NCBI RefSeq assembly: GCF_018885305.1
Contig: NZ_CP076544.1
Location: forward strand, 2,666,001-2,730,000
Origin: Curtobacterium sp. L6-1
Lineage (GTDB): Bacteria > Actinomycetota > Actinomycetes > Actinomycetales > Microbacteriaceae
DNA length: 64,000 nucleotides
Reading direction: 5' to 3'
Position 1 is the stretch's first letter. Every line of letters starts with the position of its first letter. The notes under the pieces are model-generated. The model did no database searches. It saw only the letters and a program-made list of their open reading frames with translations, and was not told the origin of the DNA. Shown piece after piece: positions 10,048 through 18,357 of the stretch. A program made the position numbers and the translations under genes.

Positions 10048-11043
10048 ATGACCACGATCGACGACCGCAGGCCCACCGCGTGTGACGACGTCGAGTCCCG
10101 CAGCACCGTGCGCATCGAGGCCGCCGGCAGCGCACCCGACCGGGCCGTCCTCGACCTGAGCGGCTACTACGCCGGACGCGGGTGGTCCGCTCGTGCCACC
10201 GACCGTCCCTTCGGGTACCGGTACACGGCCGTGGGCGACGCCGACGTGACCCTCCGCCGCTCGCAGATCTCCGGCGCCATCCGCGGTGCGATCCCGGCGT
10301 CCGACGACTACATCGTGCAGTGGCTGACGACCGGCCACGGTGTCCCCGACGTCCTGCGCGACCGCGTGCCGATGACCGGCGACGTGCCGATGCTGTTCCC
10401 CACCGCCCGCGAGTTCGTCTTCGAGTACGAGGACTACGACCAGCGCGTCGTGCACATGTCCCGCCGACTCGTGCACGAGGTCGCCGACGAGCAGTTCCAC
10501 ACCGGCCAGGTCGCCGACCTCGGCATCGACCACCTGCGCGTGCTGGACCCCGCCGCCGTCACGCTCTGGCGGAACAGCCTGGCGCTGCTCTCGCGCGAAC
10601 TGCGGACCGGCGGCGTCGACACCCTGCTCTGGCACACCCTGACCCGCGGGACCGCCGCCGCCTTCCTCCGCATGTACCCGCCGACCGCGGCCGAGCTGCC
10701 GCCGGCCGTCCTCCTGCCGCGTCGGGCCCGCCTCCGCGCCGCCGTCGAGTACGTGCACGAGCACGCCGCCGAGCCGGTCAGCGTCTCCGAGGTCGCGCGC
10801 GCCGCCGGCCTCAGCGTCCGGGCCACGCAGGAGGCGTTCCAGCGGCACCTCGGGGTGACGCCCATGCAGTACCTGCAGCACGTGCGGCTCGACCACGTGC
10901 GCCGCGAACTGCTGCACGCCGACGTCGGCACCACGGCCGTCCAGTCCGTCGCCCGCCGCTGGGGCTTCGCGCACCTCGGTCGGTTCTCGGCCGCGTACCG
11001 GGCCACCTTCGGCGAGTACCCGCGGAACACGCTGCGCCGCTGA
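10048..11043 (+). CDS. AraC-family transcriptional regulator
   Basis: A 331-residue regulator. The N-terminal two thirds is a variable sensing region, with a cupin-like FGYRYTAVGDADVTLRRSQISG segment near residues 52-73. The C-terminal ~100 residues carry the double helix-turn-helix: VSVSEVARAAGLSVRATQEAF for the first and TAVQSVARRWGFAHLGRFSAAYR for the second, the latter matching the family's conserved A..xGF...xxFxxxxR signature. The ATG at 10048 follows a GGGAGGAG ribosome site. It is divergent from the acyl-CoA synthetase gene and probably regulates it; this is inferred from arrangement alone. Confidence 0.9.
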   Translation: MTTIDDRRPTACDDVESRSTVRIEAAGSAPDRAVLDLSGYYAGRGWSARATDRPFGYRYTAVGDADVTLRRSQISGAIRGAIPASDDYIVQWLTTGHGVPDVLRDRVPMTGDVPMLFPTAREFVFEYEDYDQRVVHMSRRLVHEVADEQFHTGQVADLGIDHLRVLDPAAVTLWRNSLALLSRELRTGGVDTLLWHTLTRGTAAAFLRMYPPTAAELPPAVLLPRRARLRAAVEYVHEHAAEPVSVSEVARAAGLSVRATQEAFQRHLGVTPMQYLQHVRLDHVRRELLHADVGTTAVQSVARRWGFAHLGRFSAAYRATFGEYPRNTLRR

Positions 11044-11151
11044 TCCGCACGGTCGGCAGCACGCGGGTTCCGTGACCGTGGAACACGCAGGGCCCCTCGT
11101 GTGTTGCACCGGGTACTGTCGCAGCCAGCGTCACGAACCACGGAGGTACCG

Positions 11152-11673
11152 ATGACCACCACCGAGACCGCGATCCTCGCCGGCGGATGCTTCTGGGGAG
11201 CGCAGCAGCTCCTCCGCCGCCAGCCCGGAGTCCTCAGCACCCGCGTCGGCTACTCCGGCGGCGACGTCCCGAACGCCACCTACCGCAACCACGGCACGCA
11301 CGCCGAGGCCGTCGAGATCGTCTTCGACCCCACGGTGATCTCGTACCGCGAGCTCCTCGAGTTCTTCTTCCAGATCCACGACCCGTCCACCAAGGACCGG
11401 CAGGGCAACGACGTCGGTGTCAGCTACCGGTCGGCCGTCTTCTTCACCTCGGACGAGCAGCGCGACGTCGCACTCGACACCATCGCCGACGTCGACGCCT
11501 CGGGCATCTGGCCGGGCAAGGTCGTCACCGAGGTCACCGCGGCCGGCCCGTTCTGGGAGGCCGAGGAGGAGCACCAGGACTACCTCGAGAAGATCCCGAA
11601 CGGGTACACCTGCCACTACGTGCGCCCGAACTGGGTGCTGCCGAAGCGCAGCGAGGCGGCCGCCACGGCCTGA
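11152..11673 (+). CDS. msrA: Peptide-methionine (S)-S-oxide reductase
   Basis: A 173-residue MsrA that repairs methionine-S-sulfoxide in proteins. The active-site motif GGCFWG holds catalytic Cys13. The conserved [17 protein letters not shown], and [19 protein letters not shown] blocks are all present, as is the C-terminal [10 protein letters not shown] segment. The ATG at 11152 follows CGGAGGT at an ideal distance. No fused MsrB domain is present. A 22-bp perfect hairpin follows the stop. Identification is secure. Confidence 0.96.
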   Translation: MTTTETAILAGGCFWGAQQLLRRQPGVLSTRVGYSGGDVPNATYRNHGTHAEAVEIVFDPTVISYRELLEFFFQIHDPSTKDRQGNDVGVSYRSAVFFTSDEQRDVALDTIADVDASGIWPGKVVTEVTAAGPFWEAEEEHQDYLEKIPNGYTCHYVRPNWVLPKRSEAAATA

Positions 11674-11692
11674 CGGCCCCGCGCGACCACAC

Positions 11693-11740
11693 GACGGACG
11701 GGAGGCCCGGTACCAGCTGGTACCGGGCCTCCCGTCCGTC
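11693..11740. terminator. 22-bp perfect hairpin after msrA (repeated terminator family)
   Basis: The left arm is 11693-11714, the loop AGCT and the right arm 11719-11740, with perfect complementarity, 19 bases after the msrA stop. It belongs to the same family as the hairpins at 6362, 60844 and 60914 (GACGGGAGGC stem base). Confidence 0.85.
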
Positions 11741-11789
11741 CGGGGTCGCGTCTGCAGACGCGGCACGGCCGCTGTGGGAGGATCGGTGG

Positions 11790-12524
11790 GTGGAAGCCTC
11801 CCGACGACCCGTCGCAGTCGTCATCGCCGCGATGAGCGAAGAGGTCTCGGCGTTCACCGACCTGTTCGGCGGCGACCCGGTCCTGGACGGCCCGACCGGC
11901 GGGCACGACGAACACCACCTGCTCGACGTCGACGGCGCCACGGTCGCCGTCCGCCGCAGCGGGATCGGGTTCACGAACGCGACCGCCGCCGTCGCGCACG
12001 CCTTCCACGACTTCGGCTCCGGCATCCCCGTCGTCAGCGTCGGGACCGCCGGTGGCCTCGCCCGCGACGTCGCGCTCGGGGACGTGGTGGTCGGCGACTG
12101 GTACGTCAACCTCAACGCCGACGCCACCGCGTTCGGGTACGCGCTCGGCCAGGTGCCGGGCATGCCGCCGGGCTTCTCGGCCGGCGCCGACCTCGTGCGC
12201 AGCGCACGCGCCGTGGTGACCGACGACGTCGTCCGCGCCGCACCGATCGGCTCGAGCGAGGTCTTCGTCACGGAAGGGCGGGCGCTGCTCCTCCGCGACG
12301 CCTTCCCGACGGTGGCGGCGGTCGACATGGAGTCCGCGGCCATCGCCCAGTTCGCGCACGTGCACGCCATGCCGTTCGTGTCGATCCGGGGCATCAGCGA
12401 CCTGTGCGCACCTGACGGTGAGCAGTTCCGGGAGCACCTCGACGACGCCGCGGCGCGGGCTGCGCGGGTGGCGCACGGGGTCGTCCTGGGGCTGGCGCGG
12501 CGTGCGGTGCTGCCGAGGGGCTGA
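11790..12524 (+). CDS. mtnN: 5'-methylthioadenosine/S-adenosylhomocysteine nucleosidase
   Basis: A 244-residue nucleoside phosphorylase-fold hydrolase that removes adenine from methylthioadenosine and S-adenosylhomocysteine. The family blocks are visible: an early VAVVIAAMSEEV strand with the purine-site Glu, the VSVGTAGGL glycine loop, VDMESAAIAQ with the ribose-binding Glu, and SIRGISDL with the catalytic Asp. The GTG at 11790 follows GGAGGA by seven bases; the open frame to the left is antisense or shadow of msrA. This is the last intact ordinary chromosomal gene before the accessory region. Confidence 0.88.
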   Translation: MEASRRPVAVVIAAMSEEVSAFTDLFGGDPVLDGPTGGHDEHHLLDVDGATVAVRRSGIGFTNATAAVAHAFHDFGSGIPVVSVGTAGGLARDVALGDVVVGDWYVNLNADATAFGYALGQVPGMPPGFSAGADLVRSARAVVTDDVVRAAPIGSSEVFVTEGRALLLRDAFPTVAAVDMESAAIAQFAHVHAMPFVSIRGISDLCAPDGEQFREHLDDAAARAARVAHGVVLGLARRAVLPRG

Positions 12525-12617
12525 GACCGATGGCGATCGCGCCGGACATCGTGGCGGCGGCGGTGACACCGGACGAGCAAGCCGTCCTGGACCGTCCGCA
12601 TCCATCGGGGGCTCGAT

Positions 12618-12740
12618 GAGGACACGCACCAGCCGAGTGGCTGCGACCGTCGCACTGCTCGTCGCCGTCCCGTTCCTCCTCACCGGCTGCCAACGAGGGC
12701 CGACCGTGCAGCCGAACGAAGGGGGACGCTCGCTCCCGAG
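12618..12740 (+). pseudogene. Truncated lipoprotein gene (5' part only)
   Basis: From an ATG at 12618 the frame encodes a clear lipoprotein signal peptide: basic start MRTRTSR, a hydrophobic core, and the lipobox LTGC. After about 35 residues the sequence becomes Arg-rich and shadow-like, and the open frame then runs on antisense to the next gene. This suggests that the mature part was lost when the accessory region formed. Whether a frameshift or a join is responsible cannot be seen from one sequence. Confidence 0.5.
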
Positions 12741-12903
12741 AGCAGCGCGGAGGCGAAACACCCGCCCCTGGATGGGCGTCCGGACAGCACCCCGCCATCG
12801 CGACTGTCTGCGGACCACCTGTGTGAGACAGATGGTGAGAGCTGCGCGCGACCGCGACGGCCCGTACGCAGGAGGACCGGCTATCGGGACGGTCGTCCGG
12901 CGT

Positions 12904-13491
12904 TCATCCGAAGCGGTTGTCAGGGCTGTCCGCCAACCTCGCCACGTGCCGAGAGATTCGTGCAGCCCGTGTCGTGGCCGTCATCGCAGTTGTTACGTCG
13001 AGAAGGATCGGGTAGCGGGCCGACTTCGTCAGGGCACGGAAAGCCGCGTCCGCGCGAGGAGATGCGCTGAGCGCTTGCACCAGGTCATCGGGGCATTCAA
13101 TTGAAGATGCTCCTGCGTAGGCGCGTTCCCAGCGTCCGTCAGCCTGTGCGCGTTCGATCTCCGCCAGTCCGCGGTCGCGCATGCGTCCCGAGTCGAGGAG
13201 CGCGGTGACGAGGGCGATGTTCCGTTGCGACCACATGGAACGTGCCCGGCGGGGAGTGAAGTGCTGACGGAAGGTCGCCTGGTCGACTGCGCTCTTGCGT
13301 CCGTCAATCCACCCGCTGCACAGAGCTTCGTCCAGGGCTTGCGTATACGTGAGGGAAGTCGGGCTCTGCGTGCCCTTCTTCGCCAGCACGAGCCAGACGC
13401 CGTCGCTGGCACTTTCACGCTCATCGAGCCAGGCGCGCCATGCTGCCGCGTTGGGGACGATCAGCTGCTCAGGTGCGCTCCGCTCCACCAT
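12904..13491 (-). CDS. YdeI/OmpD-associated family protein
   Basis: A 195-residue protein matching the YdeI (bacteriocin-protection, OmdA-like) family. The signature blocks are ALDEALCSGWIDGRK, FTPRRARSMWSQRN and a C-terminal segment resembling the OmdA domain (RYPILLDVTTAMTATTRAARI). The full family length is present, so the gene seems intact. The ATG at 13491 starts three bases after the stop of the aldo/keto reductase gene on the same strand, so the two are probably cotranscribed. The molecular role of the family is poorly defined. Confidence 0.85.
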   Translation of the reverse strand: MVERSAPEQLIVPNAAAWRAWLDERESASDGVWLVLAKKGTQSPTSLTYTQALDEALCSGWIDGRKSAVDQATFRQHFTPRRARSMWSQRNIALVTALLDSGRMRDRGLAEIERAQADGRWERAYAGASSIECPDDLVQALSASPRADAAFRALTKSARYPILLDVTTAMTATTRAARISRHVARLADSPDNRFG

Positions 13492-13494
13492 GGG

Positions 13495-14529
13495 TCACGC
13501 GGCCGAACGCGCGTCGGCTATACGCCGGCGGAGGCTGGTGCGGGACAGCGACTGCGGGACGTAATTCACCTCGCTGACGCCGACATCGGTACCCGGAGGG
13601 ACGATCTCGTCGATTCGATCGAGGATGTCGTCGCTCAGGCTGACGTTGGCGCCGGCCAGGAGGTCGTCGAGTTGCTCGAGCGTGCGCGGTCCGACGATGG
13701 CTGACGTCACGAAGGGGTGCGCCAGGACGAACCCCATCGCCAGGTGGGTCATCGAGATCCCAGCATCTTCGGCGACGGAGGCGAGCTGCTCGACGACGGC
13801 GAACTTCCGCTGGTCGCTCATGTGCTGCGGCCCCCACTGGAGGCGACCCGGCGACACCGGTGTGTTCTTCCCGTCTCGGTACTTACCGGTGAGCAGTCCC
13901 CACGCCAGCGGGCTCCACGTGAGCACTCCCATGCCGTATCGATCGCAGACGGGGAGAACTTCTCGTTCGATGCTTCGGGCGAGGATTGAGTAGCTTGGCT
14001 GTTCCGTCCGGAGCCGCGCCGAACTGCGTCGTTCGCTCGTCCAGTGCGCTTCGACGATGTCGGAGGCGAGGAAGCTTGACGATCCGATGGCCCGGACCTT
14101 CCCGGCTGTGATGAGGTCGGTCAGCGCTGCAAGCGTTTCCTCGATGTCCGTCGTGGGGTCGAAGTGGTGGATCTGGTACAGGTCGATGTAGTCGGTGCCG
14201 AGACGACGCAACGAGTCGTCGATGGCGGTCATGATCCAGCGTCGCGACGCGCCGCGACGGTTCGGGTCATCGCCCATCGGACCAGTGAACTTTGTCGCGA
14301 GGACGACGTCGTCGCGGCGTCCCTTGAGCGCGGCGCCGAGAATCGTCTCGGTTGCGCTGCCACCGTAGACGTCGGCGGTGTCGATGAAGTTGATACCGGC
14401 ACCGACGGCCCGGTCGACGATGCGACGGCAGTCGTCGGGGTCAGGCGTGCCGGCAGGGCCGAACATCATCGTGCCGAGGCAGTACGGGCTCACCGTCATA
14501 CCGGTTCGGCCGAGGGGTCGCATCTTCAT
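13495..14529 (-). CDS. Aldo/keto reductase
   Basis: A 344-residue NADPH-dependent oxidoreductase with the (beta/alpha)8 fold. The catalytic tetrad is readable: Asp50 and Tyr55 in NFIDTADVYG, the Lys in VVLATKFTGPMG and the His in YIDLYQIHHFDP. The cofactor end has SAIVGPRTLEQLDDLL, typical of the family. The sequence resembles the AKR11/AKR12-like bacterial group (voltage-gated K channel beta-like). The start ATG at 14529 gives MKMRPLGRTG, the usual beginning. It appears intact and heads a two-gene unit with the YdeI-like gene. Confidence 0.92.
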   Translation of the reverse strand: MKMRPLGRTGMTVSPYCLGTMMFGPAGTPDPDDCRRIVDRAVGAGINFIDTADVYGGSATETILGAALKGRRDDVVLATKFTGPMGDDPNRRGASRRWIMTAIDDSLRRLGTDYIDLYQIHHFDPTTDIEETLAALTDLITAGKVRAIGSSSFLASDIVEAHWTSERRSSARLRTEQPSYSILARSIEREVLPVCDRYGMGVLTWSPLAWGLLTGKYRDGKNTPVSPGRLQWGPQHMSDQRKFAVVEQLASVAEDAGISMTHLAMGFVLAHPFVTSAIVGPRTLEQLDDLLAGANVSLSDDILDRIDEIVPPGTDVGVSEVNYVPQSLSRTSLRRRIADARSAA

Positions 14530-14554
14530 AGGTGTTTTCCTTCGAACGGTGAGG

Positions 14555-14710
14555 TCACTGCCAGAGGGTGAGGATGATGGTCGCCACGACCGCGCAGACG
14601 ATGAAGTACGGCGCGTTGATGAGCGTGTACAGCAGAGGCCGAGGGAAGTTTGGGTTGATCGCGATATTCAACGTCTGCGCGACGAGGTACCCAATCGACA
14701 CGATGCGCAT
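14555..14710 (-). CDS. Small membrane protein or remnant
   Basis: A 51-residue frame starting MRIVSIGYLV with two hydrophobic stretches separated by NPNFPRPL and ending in ATIILTLWQ. Composition is AT-richer than its neighbours. It is too short to assign. It could be a real two-helix protein or the tail of a lost membrane protein. It lies just upstream of the aldo/keto reductase gene on the same strand, and its start overlaps the divergent gene at 14703. Confidence 0.35.
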   Translation of the reverse strand: MRIVSIGYLVAQTLNIAINPNFPRPLLYTLINAPYFIVCAVVATIILTLWQ

Positions 14711-15206
14711 AGAAGACATTGGTCGAACGTTGAACTTGCACGTCGATAGCATTGCGGATGCCTACGCTGCTATCGACGACCGGAATATTGCCCTAGCCAC
14801 AGCGAATAACTTCGTTCTCAACCTCCTACGCGCGGCTGATGTTGCTGCCGCTGCGCCAATGCGAGATTATCTGCTTCGTGGAGCAGGGAACCTGTGCGAT
14901 TGGCTAGTAGTCGAAGGTAAGGAAGACCTCACATATTTGATCAATCGGCGGCAAACGTGGTCACGCTCAGAGAAGTTGACAACCGACGTTGAGCGTCAGA
15001 TTCGCTCAGCTCGCCGTGAGGTGCGCATTAGCGGGCCGGACGATGCCCACATGCTTGAAGCCTGTCTGACCATCCTACTGGGAGAGTTCAGCGAACTTGA
15101 CGTACTGCTGGATGATTTCGGGGCGACGGATAAGGAAATGCTTCAAGGTTGGCCCATTTGGTCCCTCGTGCCCTCGGCGAATTCCGTCGACACTCGGGTC
15201 ATATGA
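14703..15206 (+). CDS. Hypothetical protein, mainly helical
   Basis: A 167-residue protein of unknown family, predicted mainly helical. It starts MRIEDIGRTLNLHVDSIADAY and includes a segment NNFVLNLLRAADV and a charged ERQIRSARREVRISG linker, followed by a Leu-rich helix with ILLGEFSELDVLLDD. Local base composition is noticeably less GC-rich than in the flanking chromosome, which fits acquisition by transfer. There is no signal peptide or membrane segment. A hairpin at 15303-15343 lies downstream. Confidence 0.55.
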   Translation: MRIEDIGRTLNLHVDSIADAYAAIDDRNIALATANNFVLNLLRAADVAAAAPMRDYLLRGAGNLCDWLVVEGKEDLTYLINRRQTWSRSEKLTTDVERQIRSARREVRISGPDDAHMLEACLTILLGEFSELDVLLDDFGATDKEMLQGWPIWSLVPSANSVDTRVI

Positions 15207-15302
15207 GCAATAGGGGCGGGAGCGGGTCATTCCGTGGCCGATAGGAGCGCAGTAAGGAAACGTTAGACATTAGCGTAGGCCGGTGATACCCGGGCCCGGA
15301 AC

Positions 15303-15343
15303 GAGGAAGCTCCCGCCCGGAGAGAGTGGGCGGGGGCTTCCTC
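15303..15343 (+). terminator. 16-bp hairpin terminator
   Basis: Arms 15303-15318 and 15328-15343 (GAGGAAGC... and its complement) pair over 16 bp with one G-U pair. Located about 100 bp after the gene at 14703-15206 and facing the leftward small genes. Nothing else is seen in 15207-15409. Confidence 0.7.
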
Positions 15344-15409
15344 GGCGGCGGCCGAAGGGAGTGCCGCCTTGCTCGAGCGGGGTCGGAGAGAGCGACCTGC
15401 TCGAGCGGT

Positions 15410-15460
15410 CTAGGGACGAGACCTGGTTTGTTCGGTCATGGTGTCAGTGTCCTTCGTCAT
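15410..15460 (-). CDS. Very short frame coupled to the preceding gene
   Basis: A 16-codon frame starting MTKDTDTMTEQ whose ATG overlaps the stop of the upstream broken gene as ATGA. It may be a leader-like or leftover start of a lost gene. Nothing identifies a function, and it may not be expressed. Confidence 0.25.
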   Translation of the reverse strand: MTKDTDTMTEQTRSRP

Positions 15461-15905
15461 GAGTGCTCCGGTCGATGGTGGCGCACACCGGTGACACCAC
15501 GCTGCTCTGCGTCTCGCTGCCCGTCGTCCGGTTCGTGCCACTGCAGGAGCCGAGTGGCGGCGCCCTGGTACTGGCCCTTGTTGGTGCGGATGGCGCAGTC
15601 GTGGTTGTCGTGGTCGAACGCGGCCCGGTAGTACCGATCGGCGTCGAAGTCCGCGGCGATGAACGCGTTGCGGACGGCGTCGAGCTCCGCCTGTCGGGAC
15701 TCCCACCCCCACCGCTGTCCCTGACGGAAGATCGCCCACTCACGGGCGGTGAACTCCCCCCCCCCCCCCCCACCGGGATCTCCGCCCCGGGATCCTCGGC
15801 CGGTGGTGCTTGGAGCTCGTCGTAGTCCGCCGGCCGTGAGAACACGTCCTCCACCGGCGCCGGTGCGGACGCCGACGTGGGCTGGTCTTTCACGGTGTCG
15901 CTCAT
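15457..15905 (-). pseudogene. Hypothetical gene broken or switchable at a 16-C tract
   Basis: The ATG at 15905 starts MSDTVKDQPTSASAPAP and reads in frame to the homopolymer at 15756-15771, where the protein becomes polyglycine and then low-complexity Ser/Thr. In another frame immediately after the tract the sequence becomes protein-like: EFTAREWAIFRQGQRWGWE, then FDADRYYRAAFDHDNHDC, ending in RPEHS and a stop at 15457. A tract of 14 or 17 residues instead of 16 would join the two halves into one protein of about 149 residues. So the gene is either phase-variable, broken, or mis-sequenced. It follows nrdH by 38 bp on the same strand and is probably in one operon with it. Confidence 0.65.
15756..15771. 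repeat. Homopolymer run of 16 C
   Basis: Sixteen consecutive C on the + strand (G in the coding strand) inside the gene at 15457-15905. Such runs are prone to slippage in replication and to sequencing error; either could change the frame. Confidence 0.95.
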
Positions 15906-15943
15906 GATGCTCGGCTCCTTGTGCTCGAAGCGGGCGCGCCCGG

Positions 15944-16174
15944 TCAGGCGGTCAGGGTGGCGATCTTGTCGGGCCGGAAGCCAGCCCACTCGTCGGTGTC
16001 GGTGATGACGATGGGCGCCTGCATCAGTCCCCGAGCCTTGAACTGCTCGATGGTCTCGACCGGCTCGTGCTCGAGGTCGGCGACGGTGTACGCGATGCCC
16101 TTACCGTCCAATGCCCGGTACGTGGCGGTGCACTGCACGCAGCTCGGCTTGCTGTAGATGGTGACGTTGCTCAT
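15944..16174 (-). CDS. nrdH: NrdH-type glutaredoxin-like protein
   Basis: A 76-residue thioredoxin-fold redoxin. It begins MSNVTIYSKPSCVQCTATYR with the CVQC active site characteristic of NrdH, and ends with the WAGFRPDKI segment that resembles the NrdH SGFRPD motif for thioredoxin-reductase contact. NrdH normally donates electrons to class Ib ribonucleotide reductase, but no nrdI/E/F genes are nearby, as is often seen for isolated copies on phages and mobile elements. The in-frame ATG at 16177 is an equally possible start, and GGGAGGGG lies eight bases upstream of it. Confidence 0.9.
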   Translation of the reverse strand: MSNVTIYSKPSCVQCTATYRALDGKGIAYTVADLEHEPVETIEQFKARGLMQAPIVITDTDEWAGFRPDKIATLTA

Positions 16175-16177
16175 CAT

Positions 16178-16563
16178 CCTCAAACCCCTCCCGATCAACT
16201 TCTCTTCTGACCGTTTCCGGCTAAGGGGACCGAGTGAGAGCGGGAGCGTCGGCGACCAGGGACGGTGGAATACCGGACTGAGCGCAGCGAGGGAGGATAT
16301 GCCGCGAAAGCCCTGGTCACCGGCGTGGAGCGAGCTATGATCGACCCGCCGGAAAGGTCAAAGGATTGGTGCTTCGCGCTGTCCCGCGGAGCGGGCCCGT
16401 CAGACCGTCGGCCTCCGTGCCGACGGTCACCACTTTCCCGGCGCCCCATCCACTCCCCCACTGTCACTGTGCTACCTCACCACAAGCACTGCGACAGCAA
16501 TCCGTTACTGCTTGGCGTCGTAGTCGTCGACACCGCGACAGAGCAGCTGCAGCATCGCCTTGC
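16178..16563. other. Non-coding stretch upstream of nrdH
   Basis: About 390 bp with no convincing gene. It holds the nrdH leader and probably its promoter. GC-rich open frames cross it on both strands but have shadow-like composition. Confidence 0.4.
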
Positions 16564-16776
16564 TCAAGCTGCTGCGATCCTCCGCGGAAGCCGGTTGCGC
16601 GGAGCCGGACGTCCGTACACGGCGGCGACGCGGGACTGGGTGCCGTCGTTCGCCGGCACCCACGCACGGACCGGGCGGAGACCGCTGCCCTCGACCGGGG
16701 CTCCGATCGCCTCGGGCGACAGCGTGTACCGCGCCTCCTCGGGCGCGCTGTACCGATCCCGTCGACGACCACCCAC
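16564..16776 (-). CDS. Possible small hypothetical protein
   Basis: From a GTG at 16776 a 70-residue frame includes SAPEEARYTLSPEAIGAPVEG and LRPVRAWVPANDGTQSRVAAV, which read like a beta-rich protein segment rather than shadow coding. No family is recognised and the end is basic (PRNRLPRRIAAA). It lies upstream of nrdH on the same strand. Low confidence. Confidence 0.3.
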   Translation of the reverse strand: MGGRRRDRYSAPEEARYTLSPEAIGAPVEGSGLRPVRAWVPANDGTQSRVAAVYGRPAPRNRLPRRIAAA

Positions 16777-16885
16777 GACCCGGATCGTAGAAGCCAGCGC
16801 CGACACCGCCGGCCCTCGATCCGCACAGTTGCCGGTACTTCGCATTTGTGCGCTAAGCTGAGCCGTGCGTCATTAGTGCGCGCAA

Positions 16886-16910
16886 AAAGCCAGTCCTTCG
16901 GACTGGCTTT
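16886..16910. terminator. Hairpin terminator
   Basis: An 11-bp perfect stem (AAAGCCAGTCC and complement) around a TTC loop, flanked by A and T runs, so it can act in either direction. Confidence 0.75.
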
Positions 16911-16973
16911 CTTCATGTCCGGCCGTAGGCTGGACCTGCTCGCGCCGACTCTGCCCTCAGTCGCAACCCCATC

Positions 16974-17004
16974 AGGCCGGTCCCCCACCAGGACCGGCCT
17001 TTTT
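16974..17004 (+). terminator. Strong intrinsic terminator
   Basis: AGGCCGGTCC pairs with GGACCGGCCT around a seven-base loop, followed by TTTT. This is a textbook rho-independent terminator. No gene is evident directly upstream on the + strand, which suggests a lost gene or a small RNA ending here. Confidence 0.75.
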
Positions 17005-17153
17005 CATGCCCGGACGCGCAATCGCAAGAAACGCGATCCGTCCGCCCATAGAAACACCAGGCGCCCACCGGGCGCTCGCGCCGAAGACCGGCGCCCTGAA
17101 CGCCCGCCCTCAAGGCGGGTCGGCCAAACGGCCGTATCCCGAAGGAGGAAGTC

Positions 17154-17360
17154 ATGTCCAACGCTTCTGCCGCGGCCATCGCCCTTGCCTCCGGAGCACC
17201 CATCTGGGTCGTCATCCTCGTCACCCTGCTCACTAACGAGCACGTGATGAACTTCCTTTCCGCCAGGGCGGAGGACGCCACCAACGTCCTCATCGCCCTG
17301 GGCGGGAAGAAGCTGACGAAGCGGGTCGCGCGTCTGCGCGAATCCCGCCGCGCCCAGTAA
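17154..17360 (+). CDS. Small single-helix membrane protein
   Basis: A 68-residue protein preceded by an excellent ribosome site (GAAGGAGGAAGTC before the ATG). It has a hydrophobic N-terminal segment (GAPIWVVILVTLLTNEHVMNF) and a basic C-terminal tail (KKLTKRVARLRESRRAQ). The size and layout fit small phage or plasmid membrane proteins, but no family is recognised. It stands alone behind the terminator at 16974-17004. Confidence 0.55.
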   Translation: MSNASAAAIALASGAPIWVVILVTLLTNEHVMNFLSARAEDATNVLIALGGKKLTKRVARLRESRRAQ

Positions 17361-17442
17361 GACTCCGGAAAAAGCGCTCCCCCACCTTCGGGCAGGAGAG
17401 CTCCGTCTCCGAACGTTCCGGATAGGTACCCCTATTGGGACA

Positions 17443-17715
17443 TCAGTCCCTGCTGAGTGCCGACAATTTGTTCCTCAGGGCTTCGACGTAGCCCCACACG
17501 TCGTCGCTTTTAGACGCCTTTTTTCTCTTCGCAAGCGCCGCGGCCTTGTCGACAAGACGGTCACCGTCAGCACGGACTACCGCTTCCGGAAGTGTGTAGC
17601 AGTCCTCTCGCAAAGCATCGATGGCACGGGTCAGCTTTGCGTCGTGGAGGCTCACCCACGCCTGCAGATCTCCGAACGCGGACTTCAGCTTCAGATTTTC
17701 GCGAATATCACTCAC
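17443..17715 (-). CDS. Hypothetical helical protein
   Basis: A 90-residue charged, helical protein starting MSDIRENLKLKSAFGDLQAWV and ending in EALRNKLSALSRD. It has no membrane segment. The amphipathic pattern suggests a small helical bundle. Base composition is lower in GC than in the flanking chromosome. No family recognised. Confidence 0.5.
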   Translation of the reverse strand: MSDIRENLKLKSAFGDLQAWVSLHDAKLTRAIDALREDCYTLPEAVVRADGDRLVDKAAALAKRKKASKSDDVWGYVEALRNKLSALSRD

Positions 17716-17743
17716 ATCGACGATCCTGGCACGGGTCAGACGC

Positions 17744-17760
17744 GTCTCGATAGACGATCC
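17744..17760 (+). repeat. 17-nt recurrent motif, copy 1
   Basis: GTCTCGATAGACGATCC. Related 17-mers occur at 18340 and 19413 in the same orientation and at 21164-21180 inverted. Shared core: GTCTC, a variable centre, CGAT. Confidence 0.6.
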
Positions 17761-17877
17761 CCTATCGGGGCGACCACGAGCGACCGAGGGGGCGTTCGGT
17801 AGCCCACCCCCGAGCGAGACGGTGCGAGGACTTGCCGGCCGGTCAGATAGCGAGTCCCGACAGGTCTCCGGTCGGCT

Positions 17878-18096
17878 CTAGCGGACCGCAACGGCGGTGA
17901 GCAATGCGATGATGCCTGTGAGGATCAGGCCTGAGATCACCCATCCTGCAATTACTTCTGCGAGGAGCGGGCCAAGGTCACTTTTTCTCGAGTGAGGGTG
18001 AGTCTTACTTGCGTCAAGAGCGTCCCTTCTCGATCGGGGCGCCGTCTTTGTGAAGAAAAACGGTCCAGCATGATGGGTGCGCCATGGGTCGGCCAT
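17878..18096 (-). CDS. Possible small membrane protein
   Basis: A 72-residue frame with a basic N-terminal half and one C-terminal hydrophobic segment (VIAGWVISGLILTGIIALLTAV). The first part has poor coding character, so the true start may lie further in. No family recognised. Confidence 0.35.
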   Translation of the reverse strand: MADPWRTHHAGPFFFTKTAPRSRRDALDASKTHPHSRKSDLGPLLAEVIAGWVISGLILTGIIALLTAVAVR

Positions 18097-18339
18097 GAGC
18101 AGATCGTACGACTGTGAGGACCACTGTGGCGACCGGATACATCTCGGCGTCAGTGAAGCCGCATGCCGCTCCCCGGGCGGTCAGCGAGCCTTGCGCCGCG
18201 TCACTGACCGACGAGGTGCTGCACGCAGGTGCTCACGCACGCGGCACAACACCCGCACGAAGTAGGCGAGGGTGCGCGTGTGAGCAGTCCCCGCTGCTCG
18301 AGGACCTGCGCCTACGCCTCTGGCGGAACCGCTGATGAC

Positions 18340-18356
18340 GTCTCAATAGCCGATCG
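18340..18356 (+). repeat. 17-nt recurrent motif, copy 2
   Basis: GTCTCAATAGCCGATCG, directly beside the stop of the DUF402 gene. See the copies at 17744, 19413 and 21164. Confidence 0.6.
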
Positions 18357-18357
18357 A

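Noticed and set aside
11187..11789. N-terminal extension of the nucleosidase gene through msrA
   Set aside because: The extension is an out-of-frame shadow of msrA; GGAGGA before GTG 11790 marks the real start.
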